Of a DNA stretch of 64,000 nt, positions 1 through 11,469 are shown piece after piece. This stretch comes from Gnetum montanum (taxonomy: Eukaryota > Streptophyta > Gnetopsida > Gnetales > Gnetaceae), in contig MNCI01014538.1 of the NCBI GenBank assembly GCA_015680685.1, positions 262,784 through 326,783 of the forward strand, written 5' to 3'. The notes below the pieces were generated by a model. That model was not told the DNA's origin and did not search any database. It was given only the letters and a program-made list of their open reading frames with translations. The first letter of the stretch is position 1, and each line of letters starts with the position of its first letter. A program made the position numbers and the translations under genes.

Positions 1-1656
1 TGATACTAAGGTATAGTTCTTTTGATATAACAGGCAATGAGTCCACGTCATCCATGCATTCATAAATTTCTATGGTCTCTCTTAGCTTGGAAATGTACAG
101 TCCCTTTCTTAATAATAGAACTATCAATGAATTGGTGACTAGACGTTTCTCAAACTAAGGAAGGACTCAAGGATTGAAAAGGGTGTGACTTCAAGGGGAT
201 TTGATGCATTTGTGTTAACCATTCTCTTGGGTGCTTGGATGTTTTCTTCTTAACTTTTCCTTATCATTTCGACGTTGCTCCATTATCGAGAAGCTGGGTT
301 AATAAAAATAATAAGTCTTTGCATGGTGTGGTTCTCACACAAAATAAAAAAAATAAAAAAAATAGTGGGAATTCAAAGCACACCCCTTAGAGAAAATAAC
401 CATCTGGGCTGCAAGCACTGGTTATGGAACTAAATAAAAATGTTCCCTCTAATTAAGGCCCTTTCTCGCTTCCTACTTTCTCCTTTTCCATTTTGTTGGA
501 ATGGTGGTGACTTTTTGGGGGAAGCATTCTTGTTACTTCAAGTGGATGGATTAGCCAAATGTATTAATGCAAAGTCACTGGATGTGGTTGTTTGAGACTA
601 GATTTGGAATGAGATCTACTAAGTCACATTAACCATTAATACACAAGGGGCTGTACACCACCTTGTTCTTGGGACTCCATTCCATTCTCTTCTCCTCATT
701 ATTCTTTCTCCATTTTTCCACCTCATTGTTGGTTGTATCAATAGTCTATATTTTGGTTAATGCATTATTTTCTTTTTGGTAAATTCTTGTGGTTAAGACT
801 TTAACTCTTACTTCCAAATGACATTTATAGAGCCTACAACTCTTTGAATGTGGGATTATCAGGGCATTAAGGGCATGAGCCTGCTTTGGGGAGGACCCAC
901 TGGCATTCCTATTTGGTGCATCAGTTAATTTCTTTCCCTTAACATTTTCGCAATCAACATTTATTTTGTTCATTTCCATCTCTAACATCCATTTCATCGG
1001 CGTTGCCATTGTTTCTTTTTCTCCATCTTTCTTATTCCTTATCTTTTTCCATTTCTTATCACTATCGGAGGTTCGCTCTTAGTCATGGGGTCCTGGGTCC
1101 AATTTTTTCAATTTTCTCCTAACCCCTACACCTTGGGTAGTCACTAGTGTTATATCTCTAGAGTTTGTATTAGCTATATCACAACTCAGCCAATGGATTG
1201 TACATCGAGGCAAGGTATCAACTATAGTGTGATTTATTTTACCCTTACTAATATGAGACTGTGTTGTGTGTTCAGATGGCAATCATACAACAATGGATTA
1301 GACTTGGAGGGAACACTTAAGATGGACTAGTGCCGAAATAGTCATGCAAGGAACAAGATCGATGGCACAGTTATGGATGGACAATGGAAGGCACAATTTT
1401 GGCATTGGTAGCAACACATCTTTTTTTCTTCTCTCTCTCTCTCTCTCTCTCTCTCAGCTGCCAAATAAGGCTGGATGTCATATTTGTATAGTGTTCACTC
1501 TTGTTATCATGAACACTAATATTGCCATGTATTGTAATGATGATCCATTCACGTGTTACCCCATTCACCATTAGTGTCATTCAAGTAAATAATCCCATAC
1601 CTTCCCAATATTTTGTAAGGAACTCGAGGATAAGTTTTCATTTAGTCATGGGGGTA
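1..1656 (+). mobile_element. 3' internal region of a family-1 LTR element (element Z), entering from the left edge
   Basis: This stretch aligns by eye, in order, with the non-coding 3' part of element B from about 8887 to 10526, and with 16170-17627 and 58854-60090. Shared landmarks are the block ending in a GGTTATGGAACT-like string near 420, the GGGGAGGACCCACT block near 890, a CT microsatellite at about 1432-1456, and the final TCATGGGGGTA purine tract at 1646-1656 that abuts the LTR. No coding capacity is convincing; the short frames here are not conserved between copies. The rest of Z lies left of the window. Confidence 0.85.
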
Positions 1657-2866
1657 TGATGAGCTGCGATATTGCGAATGCAATATTGTGTACGCGATAT
1701 CGTGGCCTCCCGCAATGTCTATAAATAAGAGGTGGCTTTCCCTATTCTAGGCACTTAGAGTTAGACTCTTGGCTAAACTCTTGTAGTTTTACCATTCTAG
1801 AGTTAGAATATATTCCATGTGCCCGTAGTAGGAGTCTTAAAGTGAACGGATCTTTATTCGAGCAAATTGTACCTAAGCACACATTTGTGTACAGTAATAA
1901 AGACAAACTTTCTGATAAACCTTGTAGCATATGGACTAAGCTAAATAGCAATTAATTATTGTTGAATGTTTAAATGCTTTCCTAGTTAATTAATCTATCT
2001 CAACCCTTGACTCTCCTAGTTAAGTGCACTCAGTGCGACTGCTTCGAGCATGTGTGTAGTGCTTGGTAACCCAGTAACGATTAGTGTTTGGTAATCCTAG
2101 CAGCGTTGCACTGGTTCAGGATGTGTGTGGCAAGTGGGAACGGATACTGGTGTTAGGAATAATTAGAATGTAGTTAGTGAATAGTTAATGTAAGTTAGCT
2201 ACTTAGTCCTCTCAAACTTTTTCTCCCAGTGCATGCTCGCAGTGTGATGATTGTAATTGTATGGCATCCTTATTCGAGTGTGACGTACTTGGACACGCAC
2301 ATGATTGGCAATAAAGATCGAGATTACTTCATCATTGTAGCATCCACTTAGCTTAATTATTTATTTAATTGTTATTTACTACTTTCTTAGTTAATATCTC
2401 TTCACCCTTATCTCCTAGTAACACAGAATGAGTACGACTTAATCACAAGCATTTAAGTGTGACTACTTGGTAATCCAATAGCATACTTAGGCCATGCGCT
2501 TGGTAATCCCAGTGATAGTCATGCACAAGGTCCAAGATGTGTACGAATGATTAAGGAACGGATGCTCATCGCACTTAGGCTAATTTCGATTTTCTCTCTC
2601 TCTCTCTCTCTCACTCTCTTAGTTTAGTTAATATTATTTTCCATCATATCTAGGAGTAGCGTTAGTATAGGAACACATCATACAGCTCACTTTGGACTAA
2701 ACCATACGTGAAAAGTTAATACTAGTCCAAGTGGGAAGATAGCGAATTGCGACCTATGAGTAACTGTCTAGATACTGTAACTAGTTCGTCTGCGGAGTTC
2801 AACTGGATCATGCGTGAAATGCTCATGTTCGTATGGTTGAGTGTAGGGGTACCTTGCCACTCATCA
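1657..2866 (+). repeat. Composite LTR (3' LTR of element Z), family-1 front and family-2 back
   Basis: It starts TGATGAGC after a purine tract and ends GCCACTCATCA. Up to about 2200 it follows the family-1 LTR: GATATCG palindromes at 1667-1705, a TATAAATAAG box near 1719, and an AATAAAG motif near 1898. From about 2210 it follows the family-2 LTR seen at 54520-54678 and 55486-55978, with the CTCCCAGTGCATGC block and a second AATAAAG. At 1210 bp it is longer than the 780-930 bp family-1 LTRs. No left partner LTR is in the window, so it is read as the 3' LTR of Z. Confidence 0.8.
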
Positions 2867-3866
2867 ATGATGGATGTGATGCTTGCCAATATCAACATTC
2901 TGAGAGTTTTTTTCTTATGATGTTACATCTTGAAGATAGGGTTTATGCCTTAAATCCAAAGTTTATCAAGATGCAAACACCTAGGAGGTTGCCTTATCTT
3001 CAAGGAAACTATAAGTAGTCCTATCACCAACAAAAATATTATCCAAGTAGGACTTCACCACAATCTCAAGAGTATTACTAGTAGTGGCAAAATTCATAGT
3101 CATGAGGGATGTCACCACCAAGGTAGTACAAGTAACTTGATCCTTACAAATATTATGTACAAGAAGTTGTATCCTTACAAATATTATGTATAATAAGTTG
3201 TATCTCTAAGTGGCTTGACCACACATATTTTTGTTTATCGCTATTATCCTCCTGAGTATTCCAAACCCACCACTCCATAGGTTGAATCTCCTTTTTCTTA
3301 TGCTTATCATTCTCATCAGCATCCTCAACCTCACACTCTAAACCTATTTGTACCTAGTCTACTAATGCAAGATGAAATCCCTCCTTATCCATAATAATGG
3401 AATGCTACAAGAGCTGTGAACTTGCAAATAGATTGCAACTTAAGTGGTTCTAAGAGTAAGCCTTAGAAATGCTAATTCTTTAGACTTTCTAGTCCATCTA
3501 AACCTTCACAAGCACCCATGGCTATGGACCCCACACTGATAACCTCCCAAAAATATCATGATCCACCTTCAAACCAAAGTTCCTTTGATGTACAAATTAT
3601 ATGTTAATCCATGTGGTTACTGATTGAATAAAGATAAGAAATATTTTAAGGAGGAGAACTAATTTAGAAAGTCCCCTAATTTACTTGTAGATCATAGGGA
3701 ATGCATTGTGTAAAGCTCTACTAGGCTTAAGTTTTAGAGTTAACTTGATTTCATAAGAGATGTATAAAGCTTGGAACCTATCACTAGTTAAACAATGTAA
3801 TATCATATTGGAACTTGCTAATGCAAAAGTCTATAAATATCATAGATGTAAGTGCTAAATTACTAG
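2867..3866 (+). pseudogene. Old gag-protease relic, family 1
   Basis: The translation from 2867 reads as a decayed version of the family-1 gag tail: a GCDACQYQH segment matches the GCEICQYDHPKG motif of the other copies, followed by YALNP and a RLPYLQGN segment. At about 3735-3835 a decayed protease segment is visible (VNLIS, MYKAWNL, LELAN), matching 7960-8060 in B. The gag front half is absent, and substitutions and stops are far more numerous than in B or C. It is older than the LTR immediately to its left, which fits Z having inserted into it. Confidence 0.7.
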
Positions 3867-4306
3867 TGATGAATAATTAATGATTTAGGTGTGACATTGC
3901 ATTTATAATATTGTAGTTACAATATCATATGCTTTTATATAATATTTTAGATACGATGCATTTGGGGTAGGTAAAATGTGTAAATATAGTCCACTTACTA
4001 CATTAAATGTAGAATTTACTTATCATAGTATTAGAATTCTTGTGGTTTAATTTCATAGCCTTAGTAAAAGTTTGCGAGTACCCATAGCATGAACTTGAAT
4101 TAATTGAATGAAGTTTTATTTAAGTGATATTATATCTTGACATAGCTTATGACAATGATAAGATCAACATTAATTTACCTTTATTGCAACACCTTAACTT
4201 GGTTTAATATTTTCTTATCACTAATTTACTTTCACTATTATTTACATCAATGATCTTAGTTCATATTTCAATTCTAAAATGTACATTAAATATGCAAAAT
4301 GAGTAT
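3867..4306 (+). repeat. Decayed LTR relic A, first segment
   Basis: It begins TGATGAAT and carries AT-rich versions of the palindrome array (ACATTGC, ATATTGTAG, ATATCATATGC). Its later part resembles the LTR U5 text around AATGAGTA. It stops at AGTAT, the target duplication of B, and continues at 11316, 18511 and 21704 once B, C and a third insertion are removed. Almost all CG dinucleotides are gone, consistent with long methylation-driven decay. Confidence 0.6.
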
Positions 4307-4316
4307 TGATGGGATG

Positions 4317-4427
4317 TGATATCGCATGGGCCGCGATATCATGTACGTGATATTGCGTCCACCGCGATACTGCATCCCCCACGATATCGCATCTTCCCTT
4401 GCGATATTGCGTACGCGATATCGCAGT
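4317..4427 (+). promoter_or_regulatory. Array of GATATC-centred palindromes in U3 of B
   Basis: About seven copies of GCGATATCGC or one-to-two-base variants (GTGATATCGC, GCGATATCAT, GTGATATTGC, GCGATACTGC, ACGATATCGC, GCGATATTGC, GCGATATCGC) lie in about 110 bp, some joined by GTAC. The array ends about 15 bp before the TATA box. The position suggests binding sites for a host factor; that is inference. The same array occurs in the other family-1 LTRs. Confidence 0.7.
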
Positions 4428-4440
4428 GTGTCGTCAAATC

Positions 4441-4448
4441 TATAAATA
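4441..4448 (+). promoter_or_regulatory. TATA box of B 5' LTR
   Basis: TATAAATA followed by AGAGG lies just downstream of the palindrome array. It is retained at the equivalent position in the LTRs of Z, C, D, E1, E2, F and both LTRs of B. Transcription is expected to start about 30 bp further on, near the GGCTCTCCC text. Confidence 0.75.
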
Positions 4449-5159
4449 AGAGGTGGCTCTCCCTTGTTTCGAAGTTTAGGCCTATACTGTAGCGAAACTC
4501 TGTCAGTTTTTCCTCTCTAGAGATAGAATAATTTCCATGTGCCCATAGTAGGAGCTCCAAAGTAAACGGATCTTTATTCGAGAAAATATTGTACCTGAAC
4601 ACAAGTTTGTGTACGGAAATAAAGATGAACTTCTTGGATAAACCTTGCAGTGCATGGACTAAGCTAAATAGGTCTTTATTTATTATTAATGTTTAAATAC
4701 TTTATTAGTTCATTAAATCTCTCTCAACCCTTCTCTCCTAGTTAAGTGCATTCAGTACGACCGCTTCAAGCACGTGCATTATGCTTGGTAATCCTAGCAA
4801 CGAATAGCGTTTGGTAATCCCAGAAGGTTGCATTGGTTTAGGGTATGAATGGTAAGTGGAAAAGAATACTGATGCTAGGTTAATTAAGGCTTGCTTAGTT
4901 AAAGTTAGTTAATTAGTCTCTTCACCCTTCACCTCATTAGCATAGGAGATAAAACAGAAAAGATATAAAAATCATATACCTCAAACTTACTTAACCATAC
5001 AACTATGACAAATACAAGTAAGTCTGGGAAGACAACGAACGATTAACCTTAAGTGTTCCATGAGGTGTGTAGGCACTTAGTCTATAGAGTTTGGCCGGAT
5101 CACGCGTGTAACGCTCATATTCGTATGGTTGAATGTAGGGGTACCTCACCACTCATCAT

Positions 5160-5177
5160 TGGTGCCGTTGCTGGGGG
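5160..5177 (+). other. Primer binding site of element B
   Basis: TGGTGCCGTTGCTGGGGG lies one base after the 5' LTR. It differs at few positions from TGGCGCCGTTGCCGGGGA, which from memory pairs with the 3' end of plant tRNA-Asp and is common in Athila-like elements. The differences from that consensus are mainly C-to-T. Confidence 0.85.
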
Positions 5178-5304
5178 ACTAAGTTATTTGTGCGCTAAGT
5201 AGAACATAGGAAACTATCCACATCGTTGGGAGCTTAAAAAAACCCTTAGGGTTAATTAAATGAAAAATTATATAATGGTTAATCAGCACACCGAATAAGA
5301 CACA

Positions 5305-7750
5305 ATGTCTTCTTCTTCTAACAAATGCAGTTCACCGCCTAGAGATAACACTAGAGATAGTCGGCGGAACCAAACACATAACCAAAAACCGCTAGTTCCT
5401 CAACAATATCAGGTGGCATATACTCATCATGATGAGTATATACCCAATTTTATCTTTATCCTCCATCAGGATGAACAACTGCGTTAGCGAGACTTGCAAG
5501 GTAACATAGTGTTACCTCCAGATCGGGCAGTCCCTAACATGCTTCTTTGTGCTCTTGCACAGATAGGCATGACGAAATTATATGTTGAATACATTGTAGA
5601 AGATTATGACATAAGGGATTATCATCCCACTGCAGCGCAACGTCTAAGGGACTCGAGGTAGGAGAGCCACCATACATTTTTGAAGGGCAAAGGGGTCCTG
5701 CACATCCTAAGAAAAATTGGAGATGGTGAACCAATTATAATAGGTTCTCCATCAAATGATGTTCCCCTCCTAACAATAGTGAGGAGGTGGGGTATCAGAA
5801 CCTACGCTCCATGATACATAATCCTGGTTCTGATCCCCATGAACACCAAGTGTTCACTAAGGGAACAAAAATACATGACAAGGACAGGCATTCGGATCGT
5901 CATTACGATCGGGGCCGTAGTCACCGAAGAGAAGGTAAGAAACATCATCATGGTGATGATTCCCCTTCTTCTTCTCCTTCATCACATCATTCACCCTCTC
6001 CTTCCACATTAGGACGTAGTCACAAGGAGCACAACAGTGAGAATAAGGGTAAGCAAAATGAGAGACCTCGACAAGAGAGTCGAGAGCGAGGACGAGGGCA
6101 GTCTAGAGAGTCTAGGAATGGTAGAAGGAAAAGTAGGGAATCACGTAGGCATCATAGACATCATGAGAGAGATGATCATGATGAACCCCTACTTGCCACC
6201 CAAAGTATGTTAGATATTATAGAGGCTGTGAGAATACCTACAAGGCATACAATATCCCTTGCTTCGAAGGAGAATAGATATGAACAATATCCCTTGCTTC
6301 GAAGGGGGATACAATATTGATCCGCAAAATCACTTACAGGCATTCCACGATGCCTACACCTTGAAAAATATTGAAAATGAGTGGAAAAAGTTAAAGTTGT
6401 TCCCTAGGACACCCATAAAAGAAGCAAAGAGTTGGTACCAGTCCTTAGAAATGGAAACCATTAGGAGGTGGAGTACAATGCTAGAATTGTTTAATGATAA
6501 ATACCAAACATACTCTAGAGTGTCCAACTTGTGTAAGCAGATCCAAGGATGGAAGCAGGATAATCAAGAACCCTTGGATGCTACCATGGGCTGGTATTAT
6601 GCATTGCTACATCATTGCCTGGGCCATGGTTACGCACAACGAGATCAACTATGCCACCTCGTAGATGGGCTAAGACACGAAACTAGGAGAACCCTTGGGA
6701 CATATGCCCAAGGGAGATTATCTGAACTTAGATCTCATGAAGTTCATAGATTGTTGAAGCAAGTAGCTAAAGAATAAGAGGAGCTACAGAAAAGAGAAAG
6801 CGCGGAAGAGTATAACTGCGATCCTTCCCTCCGAAAGAAGGGAGTGAGATTCTACAATGAAGAGGATGAGTCACCACTTGAAGAGTTGGTGAATAGAAAA
6901 ACCTTGCCGTTTAGGAAATTAATAATGAAAGTGGTGGCTAAGGTAGATCAAATACAGGACTCCTTAGATAGTAGACTTGAACTTGTCCTGAAAATCGAAG
7001 AGGAGTCTAAGGAGGAATGAAGTAGTGACCATGATAAGAAAAATAGGAGAGATTCAGGCCATGCACGTGACAAGGGTAAGGGAAAAATGACTATCACTGA
7101 TGAGGTTATGGATTCTGACATGGAAAATGATGATGGATGTGAGATCTGCCAATATGACCATCCTAAGGAAGTTGCCCAATAATCTCACATCTGCAAGAGT
7201 CTGGGGTGTATGCACTCAACCCAAGACTTAATAGACGTTAAGCACCCCATCGGTTACCTTATCCCCAAGGTAACCTGAGGCAGTTCCACCAACTGTTAAT
7301 GTATTATCTAAGTGGAACTCTACCACAACCTATCAGGCAACACCAGTAGTGGCAACACCCACAGTCATGGGGGATGTCACCGCCTAGAAAACAATACCTT
7401 ACTGGCAACCAGACCCGTATGACTACTACGTGCAATAGTTGGTTTCTCCAAGTAACTTTATGGGTCACGCAACCCCACAACATCACTACTAAGTTCGGGA
7501 GTATTTTAGGACTCCTTCTCCTCTAGGAGACACTCCATATGCATACCATCCTCTAAATCCATCCACCACTCTTACGCCGGTAGTTCCACTACCACCCACT
7601 CCAACGATGCAAGGGGAACTCCCCACTCAACCACAACAACGTAATGCTACAAGAGCTGTAAACCTTCAACCCACTACTGGTTCTGACAACTGTATAAAGA
7701 GAAGACCTTTCTTCAGAACTAGGAGTCCAAACAAGCTCTCACAACCATAA
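5305..7750 (+). pseudogene. gag: gag of element B (broken)
   Basis: Gag builds the cytoplasmic virus-like particle. A start codon at 5305 opens a Ser-rich segment; in-frame stops at about 5485 and 5659 and a frameshift before 5787 break the chain. Next come an Arg/His/Ser-rich linker (5880-6180) and a Retrotrans_gag-type domain at about 6259-6770, recognisable from FPRTPIKEAKSWYQSL and the KQIQGWKQ and GYAQRDQL segments. Stops near 6775 and 7018 follow. A GCEICQYDHPKG motif near 7138 is a variant zinc knuckle. The tail is rich in Pro, Gln and His. Family 2 has the same domain order. Confidence 0.85.
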
Positions 7751-7839
7751 GCAGTTGAGTCTATGACCACTCCTCCAACAAATAAGGCTTTGAAGCTTCC
7801 TTCAAACCAACAACAGAGCTCAACACACATGGTTATGTT

Positions 7840-8473
7840 AACACATACCTTTACTGATTAGATCAAGGTAGGCCACCTTCCCAAGAAACTCTCTAACCCT
7901 AGAAGTCCCTTAATCTACCTCTAAGTTACCAGGAACGAACCTCATAAGGGTCTTCTTGACTCAGGTTCCGGAGTCAACTTAATCTCGCGAGAAATATATC
8001 AAGCCTGGAACCTGCCTCCACTTAAGAAGAGCAACATTCAACTAGAGTTGGCTGACTAGTCCATCACCATTCCCTTGGGATTGATGGAGGACATCGTTAC
8101 CACTGTGTATGGTTGGTCATACCCAGCTGATTTCTTGGTGATAGAAGTCAATAGTAACAAAGGGGACTTCCCAATTATAATGGGGAGGGCATGGATGAGT
8201 ACAATATATGCATGCCTAGGGATTTGCAATCTTTCCTTGGAAATATCTAAGGAAAAAATTTATGGAAAGATCGAGAAGAAAAAAGTTCCATGCATCACAT
8301 ACAGTGACTCAGAGGATGATGACATGGAGGAATGCTCAGCATTTCCTGCATTTAATCGGTGTGCAACAGAGGATAACATACAAAGGTGCATGTATGTAGC
8401 AACCACACAACAAGAGAACACCCAGTGGTTGATAGCTGATCAAGAGAGCAACCCACCAACATGCATGGAATGA
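7840..8473 (+). pseudogene. pro: Protease domain of element B
   Basis: This is a retropepsin-like aspartic protease that would cut Gag. LLDSGSGVNLIS contains the catalytic triad Asp-Ser-Gly at 7958-7966; the other copies here have DLG, as many Athila-like proteases do. GDFPIIMGRAW near 8163 is the second conserved segment. A stop at about 8057 splits the domain, so the uninterrupted frame starts only at 8075. The chain ends at an ACME-like C terminus at 8473. In G the equivalent frame leads on to RT; here it leads to non-coding sequence. Confidence 0.85.
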
Positions 8474-10526
8474 ACTAGGGGAACAACTCACGCCCATAAC
8501 AGAGGCATAGATACATTAGAGAATGAGTGTCGCTGACTTCCACCCCTTAACATAAAAACATCAATCGGGAGAAGTTGGACACTTTTAAGAAATTCAAATA
8601 GGCATTCATTATTTTGGATCTCTCTCTTTCCATTCAGTCATGGGGGAGATGGCCACCTATGCTAATCATTTAAGACCCTCAGTTCTTTTAAGTTTTTTTT
8701 ACACATTTTTGTTTTACAAATTTCTTTAACTTTTCTTATTTTTTTTACAACGTTGTTCATACTTTTCCATTTGTTGTGTGTGTTATCCATCTTGTAAGTT
8801 TGTCACCCAGTAAGTGTTCTTAATGATGGTATGAATTATTTTTCTATTGGTTGCTAATGTTTGATTTTTACGTTGAAGTCATGATGTTGATACTAAGGTA
8901 TGGTTATTTTGATATAGCAGGCAATGAGTTCACTTCATTCATACATCCATAAATTTCTATGGTCTCTCTTAGCTTGGAATGTATAGTCCCTTTCCCAATA
9001 ATAAGAACTATAATGAATCGGTGACTGGGCATTTCTCAAACTAAGGAAGGACTCAAGGATTGAAAAGGGTATGACTTCAAGGGGACTTGATGCATTTGTG
9101 TTGGCCATTCTCTTGGGTGCTTGGATGTTTTCTTCTTGAGTTTTCTTATCATTTTGATATTACTTAATTATCAGGAAGTTGAGAAATAAAAATAACAAAG
9201 TCTTTGCATGGTGTGATTCTCACACATAAATACATAAAACAAAAAAAAAATGGTGAAAATTCAAAGCACACCCCTTAGATGAAATAATCATTTGGGCTAC
9301 AAGCATTGGTTATAGAACTAAAATAAAAATGTTTCCTCTAACTAAGGCCCTTCTCACTTCTCTTTCTCTCCTCCGTCATTTCATCGGAATGGTGGTGGCT
9401 CTTTGGGAAGGCATTCTTGTTACTTCAAGGGGATGGATTGGCCAAATGCATTAATGAAAATTCATTGGATGTGGTTTGTTTGAGGTTGGACTTGGAATGG
9501 GATCTACTAAGTCACATTAATCATTAACTACACAAGGGTTTGTACACCACCTTGTTCTTGGGATTCCATTCCATTCTCTTCTCTCCATCCTTCTCTCCAT
9601 TGTTCACCTCATTACCGGTTGTATCACTAGTGTATATTTTGGTTGACGCATTGTTTTCTTTTTGGTAAATTTGTGTGGTTAAGACTTTAACTCTTGTCCC
9701 AAATGACATTCCTAGAGCCTATGGACTCTTCGAATGTGGGTTTGTCAGGGCATTAGGGGCATGAGCCTGCTTTGGGGAGGACCCACTGACATTCCTATTT
9801 GGTACAGCAGTTAAATTCTTTTCCTTAACATTTTTGCAATCCATTATATTTTGTTCATTTCCATCTTGACATCCATTTTATCGGCATTATAGTTTTCTCT
9901 TTTTTTCCATCTTTCTTGTTCTTTTCCTTTCTCCATTCTATCGCTACTAGAGGTTTGCTCTTAGTCATGGGGGTTCGGACACAATTTTTTCGATTTTCTC
10001 CTAACCCCTACACCTTCGGTAGTCACCATGATTATATCTCCAGACCTATATTAGCTATACCACAACTCAGCCAATGGACCTTTCACCGAAGCAAGGTATC
10101 CACTGCATTGTGATTCATTTACCCTTGCTAATACAAGGCTGTGTTGTGTGTGCATATCGCAATCATACAACAATGAATTGGATCTGGAGGGAACACTTGA
10201 AATGGATCGGTGTCGAAACAACTATGCAAGGAGCAAGATCGATGGTGCGCTTATGAATAGACAACGAAAGGTGCAATCTTGGCATTGGCAACAACAGACT
10301 TCTTCTCTTTTCTCTCTTCTCTCTCAGCTGCCAAATAAGGCCTGATGTCAAATGTATAAAGTGTTCACTCTTGTTACCGTGAACACCAATTTTGTCATGT
10401 TTTGTAATGATGATCTGTTCACATGTCATCCCATTCACCATTAGTTTCATTTAAGTTAATAATCCCATACCTTCCCAATATTTTGTAAGGAACTCAAGGA
10501 TGAGTTTTTATTCAGTCATGGGGGTA
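8474..10526 (+). other. Non-coding 3' region of element B
   Basis: It holds a second TCATGGGGGAGATGG purine-rich block near 8638, a T-rich stretch (8690-8770), and then the 1.6-kb segment shared with Z, C, D and G. It ends in the polypurine tract ATGGGGGTA at 10518-10526. No conserved reading frame is visible. The junction near 8560-8640 is where G (minus strand, about 41940-45100) instead carries RT, RNase H and integrase. Confidence 0.75.
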
Positions 10527-11310
10527 TGATGGGATGCGATATCGCTTCCTCCATAATATTGTGTACGCGATATCGCAGTGCATCACCAAATTTATAAATA
10601 AGAGGCAGCTCTCCCTTGTTTCAAAGTTTAGGCCTAGACCGTAGTGAAACTCTGGCAATTTTTCCTCTCCAGAGATAGAATAATTTCCATGTGCCCACAG
10701 TAGGAGCTCCAAAGTGAACGAATCTTTATTCGAGAAAATATTGTACCTGAACACAAGTTTGTGTATAGAAATAAAGATGAACTTCTTGGATAAACCTTGC
10801 AGTGCATGGACTAAGCTAAATAGGTCTTTATTTATTGTTAATGTTTAAATGCTTTATTAGTTTATTAAATCTCTCTCAACCCTTCTCTCCTGGTTAAGTG
10901 CATTCAGTACGACCACTTCGAGCATGTGCGTTATGCTTGGTAATCCCAGCAACGAATAGCATTTGGTAATCTCAGAAGGTTGCATTTGTTTAGGGTGTGA
11001 ACGGTAAGTGGAAATGGATACTGATGCTAGGTTAATTAAGGTTTAGTTAGTTAAAGTTAGTTAATTAGTCTCTTCACCCTTCACCTCATTAGCATAAGAG
11101 ATAAAATAGAAAAGATATAAAAATCATATACCTTAGACTTACTTAACCATACAACCGTGACAAATACAAGTAAGTCTGGGAAGACAACAAACGATTAACC
11201 TTAAGTGTTCCATGAGGTGTGTAGGCACTTAGTCTGTGGAGTTCGACCAAATCGTGCATGTAACACTTGTATTTGTATGGTTGAGTGTAGGGGCACCTCG
11301 CCACTCATCA
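10527..11310 (+). repeat. 3' LTR of element B (784 bp)
   Basis: It starts TGATGGGATGCGATATCGC and ends CCACTCATCA, followed by AGTAT. It is collinear with the 5' LTR but has only about three palindrome modules. The TATAAATAAG box is near 10594. Confidence 0.92.
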
Positions 11311-11315
11311 AGTAT

Positions 11316-11469
11316 GACCAATCTGAGGATAAATATGTTATTGTTTGGTAATCTCAATAATGTTATTACTTGGTACACTTAATAGTAGACACTTTTTAAC
11401 CTAGCCACAATAATGTAAAATTAGCATGTGTACAATGAATTGGGAACACATGATCATTTCTTAGGCTAG
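11316..11469 (+). repeat. Decayed LTR relic A, second segment
   Basis: This is the spacer between B and C. Text such as TTACTTGGTACACTTAATAG and TCATTTCTTAGGCTAG matches the U5 part of family LTRs (TACTTGGTAATCC, GCACTTAGGCTAG) after decay. It joins the segment ending at 4306 on the left and that starting at 18511 on the right. Confidence 0.6.

Larger units (their letters stand above)
4307..5158 (+). repeat. 5' LTR of element B (852 bp)
   Basis: It runs from TGATGGGATG to CCACTCATCA and is followed by the PBS. U3 holds a palindrome array (4317-4427), then a TATAAATAAG box (4441), then an AATAAAG motif near 4617 that could serve polyadenylation. U5 contains repeated TTGGTAATCC modules and ends with the GTATGGTTGAATGTAGGGGT block conserved in every LTR here. 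The 3' LTR is about 68 bp shorter, mostly because of fewer palindrome modules. Confidence 0.92.
4307..11310 (+). mobile_element. Element B: complete family-1 LTR retrotransposon with gag-protease but no RT or integrase
   Basis: It has two LTRs (4307-5158 and 10527-11310), both TGATG...CATCA, a PBS directly after the 5' LTR, and a purine tract ATGGGGGTA directly before the 3' LTR. The 5-bp target duplication AGTAT is perfect (4302-4306 and 11311-11315). The internal part is about 5.4 kb and encodes decayed gag and protease, then about 2 kb of non-coding 3' sequence. RT, RNase H and integrase are absent, yet the flanks of the missing block are collinear with element G, which has them. B is therefore a deletion derivative mobilised in trans (inference). 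Confidence 0.93.

Noticed and set aside
1344-1580. Overlapping plus and minus frames with Ser-Leu or Arg-Glu repeats
   Set aside because: Translation of a CT microsatellite in the non-coding 3' region, not conserved in other copies.
1657-2866. Solo LTR with its own target duplication
   Set aside because: The bases before it are a polypurine tract (GGGTA) that continues an internal region, and do not match ATGAT after it.
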